Part shown: positions 9,096-16,993 of the stretch, piece after piece
Position numbering within the stretch: the stretch's first letter is position 1
Layout: each line of letters begins with the position of its first letter
From: Paludibacteraceae bacterium
GTDB lineage: Bacteria > Bacteroidota > Bacteroidia > Bacteroidales > Paludibacteraceae
Reading direction: 5' to 3'
Length of the DNA: 64,000 nucleotides
NCBI GenBank assembly: GCA_905235505.1
Contig: CAJOMJ010000014.1
Span: forward strand, 24,008 to 88,007
Made by a program: the position numbers and the translations under genes
Notes under the pieces: generated by a model
The model's database searches: none
What the model was told of the DNA's origin: nothing
Seen by the model: the letters and a program-made list of their open reading frames with translations, nothing else

Positions 9096-9898
9096 ATCAT
9101 CTCCAATATAGGTACAATTAATGCTTTCTTGACGTAAATATAGTACAATTGCCAGCGGTATGAGGTCATCAATCCTTGTTTATGAGCATACGAGAGCACG
9201 GCACCCAAAGCCTTGCGCTTATCGCCTCCTTTCCATACTTTGCGTGTTGTCAGGCTGCCGGCATGAATCATATAGTGGTATAAGGGTTTATCCACCTGCT
9301 CTATCTGCCGTGCAGACAATAAGCAACAGGTTAAGAAAGAACTATCCTCTGCACTCTTGGTATCGGGGAAACAGATTCCTTGTTCAGTCAGCCACCGGCG
9401 GCGATAGATAAAGGTGGTAAAGTAGGAGACAAATCTCATCAGCAGTTTCTTGCGCTCACGGACAGATATGTTGCCTTGCGGCATGTGAGTGTTCTGCAAT
9501 AGTCGGGAACTGCGTCCGTCCTCAAAGTCCTGCGAGAGGTTGCAGCACGCCATATCTGCTCCGTTTGCAACGCTATAGAGACGTTCATATATATCCTCTT
9601 CAACCCAATCATCGGCATCAAGAAATGCCACATATTCACCCTTGGCAAGGGTAAGACCTATATTGCGTGCTGCGGCAGGACCACTGTTAGTCTCAGTAGC
9701 TGCAAAGAGGAAAGATATATCCTTGCGCTCTGAGCGGGAGACAAAATCACGGGCGATCGACATACTCTCATCTGTGCCGTGGTCATCTACAAGAATAACC
9801 TCTATATCGCTCAGTGTCTGTGCCGAGACTGACGCCAAACATTGCTCAATGTATGGCGCAGAATTATAGACGGGTATGATAATGGATATTCTGTACAT
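9092..9898 (-). CDS. Family 2 glycosyltransferase
   Basis: A 268-aa GT2 enzyme that transfers a sugar from a nucleotide donor by inversion. It opens with YRISIIIPVYNSAPYIEQCL; ILVDDHGTDES carries the first acidic pair and EYVAFLDADDWVE the DxD motif near residue 90. There is no membrane helix. The ATG at 9898 is preferred over a longer reading from 9910, because the family starts 1-4 residues before the first beta strand. It overlaps the next gene by 4 bp. It stands 105 bp after the ATPase gene that interrupts the operon. Confidence 0.92.
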   Translation of the reverse strand: MYRISIIIPVYNSAPYIEQCLASVSAQTLSDIEVILVDDHGTDESMSIARDFVSRSERKDISFLFAATETNSGPAAARNIGLTLAKGEYVAFLDADDWVEEDIYERLYSVANGADMACCNLSQDFEDGRSSRLLQNTHMPQGNISVRERKKLLMRFVSYFTTFIYRRRWLTEQGICFPDTKSAEDSSFLTCCLLSARQIEQVDKPLYHYMIHAGSLTTRKVWKGGDKRKALGAVLSYAHKQGLMTSYRWQLYYIYVKKALIVPILEMI

Positions 9899-10003
9899 AA
9901 CGAAGGACATCTTTTATTCTATCTTCAAAAGTGTTTATTTCACGCAGTTATATGTGCAGATGATAGCAGTTAGCATGGTTGTTGTTTTGCAAATTTGTTC
10001 GTC

Positions 10004-11173
10004 TTAATACATTAAACCGAAAGCCCATAACGGGATGATATTATCTACCGCATATTCTATATCGTCACGAACGACAAAACTATTCGGAATATCCTGAATT
10101 TGTTTCTTGCCTTTCTTTCTTCCTCCTACTTCAAACGTATAGTTTCCAATACAAAAATCACTTTCGCGGGAAGCCGCTACATTGTGTACAACGCGTGTTT
10201 GGTTATAGAAGAATGTTTCCCTGAGGTTCCCGATTTCCACTTCTTCTCCCACCATAGCATAAAGCATGTTGGTATTATCTATATATACCTTTTCCATTTT
10301 GCCCAAGCCTCTCATTCCACATGTATTATCACGTAGCATTCCAATCATTCCTGCCCGCTCCAAGTATGCCAGATAATCCGGAATCACATTCCTGCTTATC
10401 TTCAGTTCATTCGCTAAAGCCTGTGCCTCAGGCTTATAGGGAACATTAGCAGACATGATACGCAGCATCTGAAGAATCTTCCGTCCTGTAGAGAGGCTGA
10501 TATGAGCGTATTGTACAATATCTGCCTCAACTGTCTGTCTGATTATCTGTTCGAGACGGGTGTAAAATGCTCCTTCGCTTGTAAAAGGATAGTATCCCTT
10601 ACGCAAGTACTCCTTGAAATAAGGCAGCGGATGCTGAATACTCCCCATATGCGCTTTCCCTTCTAAAATCTCCTGTAAAGAAAATATCGGAACCTCCACA
10701 TGATGCACCATTTTCAGATACTCTCTCAGAGACAGCCCGTACATATGGTCTATCACCATCCTGCGGCTTAAATCCGCCTCGCCATCCAATAAATCCAATA
10801 TTGAAGAACCCGTTACAAATACTTTCAGACCGGGATGCGTATCATAAATCTGCTTTAACTCACGGCTCCATCCTGTATATTTGTGTACCTCGTCGATGTA
10901 TAAATGCTCTCCACCGTCTTTGACGAACTCATCTGCCAATTCTATCAATGTATGGGTTGTAAAATAACTATGGTCAGCTGATACATATAATGCATTTTCT
11001 TGGGGATTATTCGCTATGTGCTGTAAGACCATCGTGCTTTTTCCGACACCTCGCGGGCCTGTCAAACATACCAGACGCAGGTTCCAATCTATCTGATTGT
11101 ATTTGTAACGTTGAAAAGCATTATCCACTTGGGACAGCAGTTCTTTCATATATGTCTGCAATGTTCTGTCCAT
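10004..11173 (-). CDS. AAA ATPase with DUF4143-like C-terminal nuclease-like domain
   Basis: A 389-aa member of the AAA_14 ATPase family common as stand-alone cassettes in Bacteroidales. Walker A is GPRGVGKST near residue 40, Walker B HLYIDEVHKY near 96, sensor region VFVTGSSILDL near 119. The C-terminal DUF4143-like part ends in ESDFCIGNYTFEVGGRKKGKKQ, resembling the acidic strand pair of a PD-(D/E)xK nuclease fold with the last charged residue altered (E-x-G rather than E-x-K). Function of the family is unknown. It is a separate transcription unit: its own promoter (11285-11316) and palindromic leader precede it, and it splits the surrounding glycan genes. Confidence 0.88.
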   Translation of the reverse strand: MDRTLQTYMKELLSQVDNAFQRYKYNQIDWNLRLVCLTGPRGVGKSTMVLQHIANNPQENALYVSADHSYFTTHTLIELADEFVKDGGEHLYIDEVHKYTGWSRELKQIYDTHPGLKVFVTGSSILDLLDGEADLSRRMVIDHMYGLSLREYLKMVHHVEVPIFSLQEILEGKAHMGSIQHPLPYFKEYLRKGYYPFTSEGAFYTRLEQIIRQTVEADIVQYAHISLSTGRKILQMLRIMSANVPYKPEAQALANELKISRNVIPDYLAYLERAGMIGMLRDNTCGMRGLGKMEKVYIDNTNMLYAMVGEEVEIGNLRETFFYNQTRVVHNVAASRESDFCIGNYTFEVGGRKKGKKQIQDIPNSFVVRDDIEYAVDNIIPLWAFGLMY

Positions 11174-11193
11174 ACCATATAAATCCTACTTGT

Positions 11194-11275
11194 GCACAAC
11201 TATTAGTGCATATTTCTGTTAATTTTGCACTACTTATAGTGCGTATTTTCACATTACGTGCACAACTGTTAGTGC
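11194..11275 (-). repeat. Three 16-bp palindromes exactly 33 bp apart
   Basis: Sites at 11194-11209, 11227-11242 and 11260-11275 each read GCAC-N8-GTGC on both strands (for example GCACTACTTATAGTGC, whose arms GCACTA/TAGTGC fit only in part through the centre). Starts are 33 bp apart, three helical turns. They lie between the ATPase promoter and its ATG, so within the mRNA leader. They could be operators for an autoregulator or RNA hairpins. The rest of the interval 11174-11542 holds the promoter and no visible gene. Confidence 0.75.
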
Positions 11276-11284
11276 ATTTCAACG

Positions 11285-11316
11285 CAAAGGTATTACTTTT
11301 TTCTGATATATGCAAA
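11285..11316 (-). promoter_or_regulatory. Promoter of the AAA ATPase gene
   Basis: On the minus strand TTTG (11313-11316) is followed after 20 bases by TACCTTTG (11285-11292), an exact Bacteroidetes promoter. Transcription would start near 11280 and pass through the three palindromes before the ATG at 11173. Confidence 0.75.
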
Positions 11317-11542
11317 TATTTCTATAACTATTTAGGATATTTTATTAGAATCATATATGATTTATATGTACAAATAATGACCGACAGCATAGCGCTCTGT
11401 TTCTATTGGATATTCAATTGTCTTTTAATATATTATACTGCGGTAAGCCGAGGAGGCATCCATCTAAAGCTAACATTTTAGGATGCAAAAGATATGACAA
11501 TTTCTTATGATATTCGCAATAAACATAAGCGTTCTGCCTTGC

Positions 11543-12229
11543 TTAGCAACTTCTGTATGATCGTTCCTGGGTATGAACAATACGCGTTTTATAGTCCTTG
11601 GCATTCCAGTTCTTAATAGGAGTCATATATGAATCGGAATAAATAGCCCGGAGCCAGCCATCCGTATCCTGAGGCACATAGACCTTCACACCCAGGAAAT
11701 CCGTTATCTCAAAATCACATGCAGGCACATACGATCGGTCACAAGGGAAACCGTCAGTCACATTGGCTTCTTTCCAGTCTTTCGTCTCATGCTTGCGTTG
11801 GATAATACTGTAGTAGTCTTGTCCGTCTTTGAAATAATAGAATATATCAAGGTGCAGGTTCTTATACAGGTAAGTCTCCTCAAAAATAGTATCTGATTCC
11901 TTTATATAGTTATATCTATACAACTCAAATCCATATTGTTGTAATGTTTCCCGATAGTTTTCCGGCAGTTCGTCAGCCATTACTCCCAAATCAATATCCG
12001 GGTCATAATTGATAAAACCATGCTCGCGGTATGCTCCGAGCAGGCAACCAAAAGTAAGGAAAGCTTTGCCTCCCATAGCCCCAAAAGCCTTTTCTGCTTG
12101 AGATAGCATCTCCAAGCCGTATTGTTGCATACGCCGGGCTTGTTTCTTGAACTTTACACGGTTAATGCATTCAACCGCAGGTTTATACAAGCCTAATTTA
12201 ACCAGAATATTAACGATAAAGTCTCTCAT
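11543..12229 (-). CDS. LicD family phosphotransferase
   Basis: A 228-aa LicD/fukutin-type enzyme. Family members transfer phosphocholine or another phospho-alcohol from its CDP form to a sugar of a surface glycan. The signature FLTFGCLLGAYREHGFI followed by NYDPDIDLGV (residues about 58-82) supplies the conserved acidic cluster. It has no clear membrane helix. Its ATG overlaps the stop of the opine-dehydrogenase-like gene by 4 bp, so it is the last of a tightly coupled trio with the CTP-transferase fusion, which is the obvious source of an activated donor. The acceptor and alcohol are unknown. Confidence 0.88.
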   Translation of the reverse strand: MRDFIVNILVKLGLYKPAVECINRVKFKKQARRMQQYGLEMLSQAEKAFGAMGGKAFLTFGCLLGAYREHGFINYDPDIDLGVMADELPENYRETLQQYGFELYRYNYIKESDTIFEETYLYKNLHLDIFYYFKDGQDYYSIIQRKHETKDWKEANVTDGFPCDRSYVPACDFEITDFLGVKVYVPQDTDGWLRAIYSDSYMTPIKNWNAKDYKTRIVHTQERSYRSC

Positions 12230-13215
12230 TTCCCTATTTTGCTATTTCCCCACTCTAATACTGTATCTATTGTAGGGGTTTCTATATTATGTTTAACTGC
12301 CAAATCCTTTATTATCTGCAATCCAAAAGGAAAATCCTCTGTGAAGTATCTATTCTTGAAATCCGGCAACCATCCCATCTCTGTTTTTATCATCGGAGCA
12401 AGAATTGATTGGAAAGCCTCTATAGATTGCAATTTATTAGCCAAGGATTTTGCATCGATACTTTCGTAGTATTCCAATACTGGTTGCACATGCACATGAA
12501 GTTTCTTGCAGAGTTGCTGAAACTCCTCATCCATTGCAATGTAAATTTCCGAACTAAACTCATCCCAATTAGCATAAAAGAAATCTTGCTGCGGATATGT
12601 TTGCCCCTTCCAATTATGCCATAGGCCATATAGACGAGCCGGATGAAGCAATGGATTACTATTACTCAGTGATGCCTCCAAATAATTAGTTAGATGGGTT
12701 ACCGGTGTTTGTAATCGGACACTCCATTGCTCTTCGAAATCGAGAGGTAAATTCTCTGTTGCTATATATAATTGTTTCTTATATCCCAAGAGCTTTGCTC
12801 TGTGACCATATTCATCAACACGCGCTATATAGGGAACTCGTTGAAAGCCGAAAAGAGACGCATGTTCGCCGAATATCTCGTGAGCTTGAAAAAAGAATCC
12901 TGTACTACTTACGATACTTCCAACTGCTTGTGTGGTAATATAAGGCTTGATTTTTTTGAGTATATTCTCAATCAGGAAACCCGGCACACAAAGCAAGACA
13001 ACATCGCTTTGAGGTATTACTTCCTTTGGTTCATTAGATACGCATTGAAGTTCTCCTTTATAGATTTCCCCATTTGCATCTTCAGTCTCCACGTTATTTC
13101 CCCATACTTGCGAATGCGCCGTTAATATATTAACAGCGCAATCTTTTTGAGAAGCAAGGACACTTGCCATAACAAGTCCTAATGCACCTCCGCCACAAAT
13201 ACAAATGGTTTTCAT
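12226..13215 (-). CDS. NAD-dependent opine-dehydrogenase-like protein
   Basis: A 329-aa oxidoreductase. The N-terminus is a Rossmann fold (ICICGGGALGLVMASVLA, residues 4-21) followed by VVLLCVPGFLIENIL near residue 71. The C-terminal half, with PLLHPARLYGLWHNW near 200 and the later N-x-x-S pattern, resembles the octopine/nopaline dehydrogenase family, which couples a keto acid reductively to an amino acid; glycerol-3-phosphate dehydrogenase-like folds are the alternative. It overlaps both neighbours by 4 bp (fusion gene upstream, licD downstream), so it probably modifies the same small molecule. The substrate cannot be told. Confidence 0.75.
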   Translation of the reverse strand: MKTICICGGGALGLVMASVLASQKDCAVNILTAHSQVWGNNVETEDANGEIYKGELQCVSNEPKEVIPQSDVVLLCVPGFLIENILKKIKPYITTQAVGSIVSSTGFFFQAHEIFGEHASLFGFQRVPYIARVDEYGHRAKLLGYKKQLYIATENLPLDFEEQWSVRLQTPVTHLTNYLEASLSNSNPLLHPARLYGLWHNWKGQTYPQQDFFYANWDEFSSEIYIAMDEEFQQLCKKLHVHVQPVLEYYESIDAKSLANKLQSIEAFQSILAPMIKTEMGWLPDFKNRYFTEDFPFGLQIIKDLAVKHNIETPTIDTVLEWGNSKIGK

Positions 13216-14999
13216 AAACTATGCAAAGCTTCTATCAGCTGGTTATTATCTTCTGTGTTTCTTATCGCCAAACGGATAAACGGGCCACTGCATTTCTTTG
13301 AGCAGTCTTTGATTAGAATATTATGCTCACGCATGAGTTTGACAGCAATCTCTCGGGGAGAATGCGGTTGTCTCACTTCACACAGCACATAATTAGCCTC
13401 ACTTGGCAGAATACGCAGATAAGGGATACTTTGCAGTTGCTGCATAAAACGCGTGCGCTCTTCGCGGAAAGCATCCATTGCCTGCACATAGACTTTCTCA
13501 TATTTGCCCAGAATCTGCATAAAGAACTCCCCGAAGGAATTGATGTTCCAGATACTCAGGTCGGCACGAACATTCGTCATCAGACTTTGATTGGCTGTAG
13601 CCATGATGCCTAAGCGCAATCCGGGAACTCCATAGGATTTGGAGATACTCTTGATTACCGCCAAGTGGTCATATCGCTCTAATATGTCGTTGGCAATAAA
13701 GGTGGGGTGTTCCGTGGAGAAATCTATAAAACTCTCGTCCAGAATCAGAATAATATCTCTCTCTTGACACCATCCCGCCAGGCGCAGACAATCATTATAC
13801 GGTATATAGTTACCCGTCGGATTATCCGGATTGATGAGTATAAGCGACCATATCTGCTTGTCATCGAAGAATGACATCAGGTCGTCGGCGGTGTATCTGA
13901 AGTCAGCATCAGCAGGAGTATATGTGATAACTTGGTCAGGCATTAAGCGGTTGGGATATTCTTCGAAGGTGGGGCGGACTATTCCTACTTTGCCCAACAT
14001 CCTTGAAGTGAGTGCTTTAATCAGTTCCGCTGCACCGTTACCAACCGTAATATAATCTTGCTTGACATTAAAATCCTTTGCTGCCAACAAATCATTCACC
14101 CTCTGCCCTGACGGGTACTCGGTTAACAGTCTGTCGAAGTTGGCACTTATTTCACTTTTCAGTCGCTCGTTGGGGAAATAAGGGTTGACCAAGTAGCAGA
14201 AATCAAGCATCTTCGGGTATCTCCAGAAACCTCCGTAGCGGCTGTTGAGCTTGTCAAAACTATTCTCTGCAAAGATGCTCTCGGCTATATCCAAGTCTTG
14301 TATATCATCTATTTCGTACCAAGTCTCACCGTTTAGCGGCAGTGCCTTGATAGTTGCGTGGTCCAACATGGTGATTACCCGCAGAACCTGTTCGTAATAT
14401 TCGTTGTTTCCCAAAGCATGACTGTATGCCTCCAGAAAAGGCACATACATATTCTGCGAGAAGGCTTGGGAGAATTTATATATGTTGACCGTCTTATAAT
14501 AAGTGGGTATATCCTCATAGCGGAACATTGAGTTCGGAATAAATCGGGTAATACGGTTCTCCTTGTCTATTGTAACGACAGTGCCGTCCATCCAACTCTC
14601 ATATTTATCCACTAACGCCAAGTCCGGATAAGGGTTGCGTATCAATACATCTATTACGGAATCCTCGACAATTATATCCGACTCAAACAAGAGCGTATCG
14701 TCACTAACAAGTTCCTCTTTTGCAAGGTAAAGAGAATAGATGTTGTTCGTCTTGTCATATATCTGATTCTCAATATACTCTATAGGTGTAGATACATTAA
14801 GGGTTGCTATATATTCTTGCAGTTCTTTCCCTTTATATCCCACAACAAGAACTATTTTCTTCAGTCGGTATCTGTCTAACTGATGTAATAATCTCTGAAT
14901 CAATGTCTCTCCATTGACTGAAATCATACATTTGGTATTATACTTGGTTAATTCGCCCAAGCGTTTACCCATACCTGCTGCTAATATAACTGCCTGCAT
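13212..14999 (-). CDS. Nucleotidyltransferase fused to a CobD/HisC-like PLP enzyme
   Basis: A 595-aa two-domain protein. Residues 1-235 are a LicC-like sugar/alcohol-phosphate nucleotidyltransferase (AVILAAGMGKRLGELTKYNTK at the start with the pyrophosphorylase signature). Residues about 250-595 are a fold-type I PLP enzyme close to HisC and CobD: LILINPDNPTGNYIP, LDESFIDF with the cofactor-binding aspartate, and SISKSYGVPGLRLG with the Schiff-base lysine. Similar fusions are known in phosphonate pathways (PntC with an AEP transaminase), but no PEP mutase gene is in the window. With licD two genes on, a route from an amino acid phosphate to a CDP-amino alcohol is a reasonable inference. It follows kdsC by 13 bp. 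Confidence 0.85.
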   Translation of the reverse strand: MQAVILAAGMGKRLGELTKYNTKCMISVNGETLIQRLLHQLDRYRLKKIVLVVGYKGKELQEYIATLNVSTPIEYIENQIYDKTNNIYSLYLAKEELVSDDTLLFESDIIVEDSVIDVLIRNPYPDLALVDKYESWMDGTVVTIDKENRITRFIPNSMFRYEDIPTYYKTVNIYKFSQAFSQNMYVPFLEAYSHALGNNEYYEQVLRVITMLDHATIKALPLNGETWYEIDDIQDLDIAESIFAENSFDKLNSRYGGFWRYPKMLDFCYLVNPYFPNERLKSEISANFDRLLTEYPSGQRVNDLLAAKDFNVKQDYITVGNGAAELIKALTSRMLGKVGIVRPTFEEYPNRLMPDQVITYTPADADFRYTADDLMSFFDDKQIWSLILINPDNPTGNYIPYNDCLRLAGWCQERDIILILDESFIDFSTEHPTFIANDILERYDHLAVIKSISKSYGVPGLRLGIMATANQSLMTNVRADLSIWNINSFGEFFMQILGKYEKVYVQAMDAFREERTRFMQQLQSIPYLRILPSEANYVLCEVRQPHSPREIAVKLMREHNILIKDCSKKCSGPFIRLAIRNTEDNNQLIEALHSL

Positions 15000-15012
15000 A
15001 TTCTTTTGTGTT

Positions 15013-15489
15013 TTACAGAGTCTTTCTTATCTCGTCCGCCAGTTCTCTTACAGCCCCGTGTCCGCCCTTATGTGTCATCACCCTTATCGTTGGCAATGCA
15101 AGCACCTCCTCGCATGCGTCTGCAGGGCAGGCGGCAAGACCTGCAGCCTCGAGCAGTGCCATATCGTTCACATCATCACCTATATATGCCACCTCATTGA
15201 GAGTGATTCCCATCTCCTCGCATATCTGCTCCGCCACCTTCACTTTGCCGTCGAACCTCACACCCATGAAAAGATAGTCAACTCCCAGTTTCTTTGCCCT
15301 CGCCTGTACTATCGGAGTGGTCTCCGAGGTGATGATGCCTACCCGCACACCTGCCTGCTGCAGGAGTTTCATTCCCATGCCGTCGCGCACATAGAAGCGT
15401 TTCATCACGTCACCCTCGGCGGAATAGTACATGCCTCCGTCAGTCAGGGTGCCGTCCACATCTGTCAGGAAGAGTTTAATGTTCTTCAT
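15013..15489 (-). CDS. kdsC: HAD phosphatase, KDO-8-phosphate phosphatase type
   Basis: A 158-aa cap-less HAD hydrolase of the KdsC family, which dephosphorylates KDO-8-P on the way to lipopolysaccharide inner core. Motif I is LFLTDVDGTLTDGGMYY (residues 6-22, nucleophile D10), motif II IITSET near 53, motif IV YIGDDVNDMAL near 103. Length is normal for the family; the related N-acylneuraminate-9-phosphate phosphatases are a weaker option. The 59 bp covering its start codon and first codons are repeated at 16935-16993 beyond the ATPase gene. Confidence 0.9.
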   Translation of the reverse strand: MKNIKLFLTDVDGTLTDGGMYYSAEGDVMKRFYVRDGMGMKLLQQAGVRVGIITSETTPIVQARAKKLGVDYLFMGVRFDGKVKVAEQICEEMGITLNEVAYIGDDVNDMALLEAAGLAACPADACEEVLALPTIRVMTHKGGHGAVRELADEIRKTL

Positions 15490-15509
15490 ATATCTCCATG
15501 AATTTCTTT
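15451..15509. repeat. 59-bp direct repeat, copy 1 (kdsC start)
   Basis: These 59 bp, spanning the first 13 codons of kdsC and about 20 bp upstream, match 16935-16993 at 58 positions (difference T at 15476, C at 16960). On the minus strand both copies still encode the glycosyltransferase C-terminus KFMEIYEEH plus stop overlapping the kdsC start, showing the GT-kdsC junction has been duplicated with the ATPase gene in between. Confidence 0.85.
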
Positions 15510-15522
15510 TATTATTTATGTT

Positions 15523-16722
15523 TTACATCTTCCCCTGAATTTCTGAAGAATGGTCTGTTTTCCCGTTTAAAATTTTATGTTCCCATAATTGTTTCAAGAA
15601 CTCTTTTGCCGGCAGTACTTCTACTCCGTTGAATAATCGGGGCTGTTCATCCAGCGATACAATAATGAGCCTTGCTTCCGGATGTTCCTCCTTAAACGCT
15701 TTCAGACCGGACAAATGACGTGACTGCACTTCTTGACATGACTTGAACTCAATAGCTACCTGTGCATCCCCCAAGACAGCGTCCACCTCATAATCATTAT
15801 AAGTATGCCAATAGGTCAAGTAATCTTCATATCCATTGTACCCCAGATATGCAACTATCTCCTGCATCATAAGATGTTCAAAGGCATATCCAAAATCAGC
15901 AGAACCGGGTTGAAGCATTCTCCGTCCAAGCAGATAGTTGGGGATTGCCACATCCATATAATAAAATTTCGGAGCCTGTCTCAATTTACGTTTCTTAACG
16001 TTTGTAAAAGCAGGCACCATAAATCCGACTAAAGTATCTTGTAATATAGAGAAATATTCTTTTACTGTCTTGGAATCCACACCACAGTCGGACGCTATGT
16101 TACTATAATTGACCATCTCACCATCAGTTAAGGCGGCAACCTCCATAAACCGGTTAAAAGATTGCAGATTACGTACCAATGACTCTGCTTTTATCTCCTC
16201 TTTAAGATATACAGCAACATAAGCCTGCATTCGCTTCCATGCCGTTGTGGCATCCGTCAAATAATGACGTGGCAACATCCCTTGATTAACTGCTTTCAGT
16301 AAATCAAAATCCTGCAACTCTGCACTTACAAGAGGATATAAATACATCGGCAATGCTCTTCCTCCTAAGGTATTGACTCCTTGTCTTTTCAGTTTGCGTG
16401 CGCTTGAACCACACAATATAAAACGCATGCCTCGCTTTACTATGAGCCGATGAACCTGGTCCAGTAAGTCAGGAAGAAGAGGTATCTCATCAATTATGAC
16501 CAATGAGTTTTCAGGAAGAACAGACAATTCTTGTTCAAAAAGTGCAGGATTCCTTTGCAACCGCTCATAGGTTTTACGCTCTAACAAATCATAAGTCGGA
16601 ACATCGTGAAAACGCTCTGAAAGGAGCGTTGTTTTTCCTGTTTGACGAGCGCCAAACAAGAAAATACTATCCTTCTCTACATCTATATTTATAACTCTTG
16701 GTACCATATATCTATCACACAT
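15523..16722 (-). CDS. AAA ATPase with DUF4143-like nuclease-like domain (second cassette)
   Basis: A 399-aa protein of the same broad family as the gene at 10004 but clearly a different subfamily. Walker A is FGARQTGKTT near residue 24, Walker B LVIIDEIPLLP near 74, followed by FILCGSSARKLKRQG. The C-terminal domain contains YEVDAVLGDAQVAIEFKS (about residue 310-327), a complete D-x(n)-E-x-K pattern of the PD-(D/E)xK fold. ATG codons at 16722 and 16707 (MVPRVINID) are both possible; the second matches the usual short N-terminus. It has its own promoter and palindromic leader and sits between duplicated ends of the GT4/kdsC junction, so it looks inserted. Confidence 0.88.
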   Translation of the reverse strand: MCDRYMVPRVINIDVEKDSIFLFGARQTGKTTLLSERFHDVPTYDLLERKTYERLQRNPALFEQELSVLPENSLVIIDEIPLLPDLLDQVHRLIVKRGMRFILCGSSARKLKRQGVNTLGGRALPMYLYPLVSAELQDFDLLKAVNQGMLPRHYLTDATTAWKRMQAYVAVYLKEEIKAESLVRNLQSFNRFMEVAALTDGEMVNYSNIASDCGVDSKTVKEYFSILQDTLVGFMVPAFTNVKKRKLRQAPKFYYMDVAIPNYLLGRRMLQPGSADFGYAFEHLMMQEIVAYLGYNGYEDYLTYWHTYNDYEVDAVLGDAQVAIEFKSCQEVQSRHLSGLKAFKEEHPEARLIIVSLDEQPRLFNGVEVLPAKEFLKQLWEHKILNGKTDHSSEIQGKM

Positions 16723-16729
16723 CTCTATT

Positions 16730-16802
16730 CCGAATATTTCTATATTTTGCGGATTTGCACTCCAAATATTTCTATATTATTCGAGATGAATTTGAGTGCA
16801 AA
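16730..16802 (-). repeat. Repeated palindromes and a 9-bp inverted repeat before the second ATPase
   Basis: Two near-identical segments (AATATTTCTATATT at 16733-16746 and again 32 bp on) are themselves palindromic (AATAT/ATATT). A perfect 9-bp inverted repeat, TTTGCACTC at 16754-16762 and GAGTGCAAA at 16794-16802, encloses the second. They lie in the ATPase leader, and the right arm touches the -7 box, as expected for autoregulation. Confidence 0.65.
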
Positions 16803-16830
16803 GGTACTGCTTTTCCCTTAAATATACAAA
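16799..16830 (-). promoter_or_regulatory. Promoter of the second ATPase gene
   Basis: On the minus strand TTTG (16827-16830), 20 bases, then TACCTTTG (16799-16806). The -7 box overlaps the right arm of the 9-bp inverted repeat, so a protein bound there would block transcription. Confidence 0.72.
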
Positions 16831-16838
16831 TAAATGCT

Positions 16839-16973
16839 TTACGCAAAAAGCATCATGCCCATCCCGTCATACACGCAAAAACGTTTATGCTCCGCGCCGT
16901 CGTTGCCGTAATACATGCCGCCATCTGTCATACAGCCGTCCACATCTGTCAGGAAGAGTCTAATGTTCTTCAT
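16839..16973 (-). pseudogene. Truncated 5' copy of kdsC
   Basis: Starting from ATG at 16973 on the minus strand, 44 codons read MKNIRLFLTDVDGCMTDGGM and continue with a recognisable KdsC N-terminus up to RFCVYDGMGM, then stop at TAA (16839-16841). It keeps the HAD nucleophile motif but nothing beyond motif I, so it is not functional as a phosphatase. It overlaps the 3' end of the GT4 gene exactly as an intact kdsC would. Protein-level differences from the intact copy (G-C-M for G-T-L, and others) show it is not a very recent duplicate. Confidence 0.85.
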
Positions 16974-16993
16974 ATATCTCCATGAATTTCTTT
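16935..16993. repeat. 59-bp direct repeat, copy 2 (GT4 end / kdsC remnant start)
   Basis: Second copy of the repeat at 15451-15509 with one mismatch. Here it covers the last codons and stop of the GT4 gene and the first codons of the kdsC remnant. The two copies bracket the ATPase cassette at a distance of 1484 bp. Confidence 0.85.
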
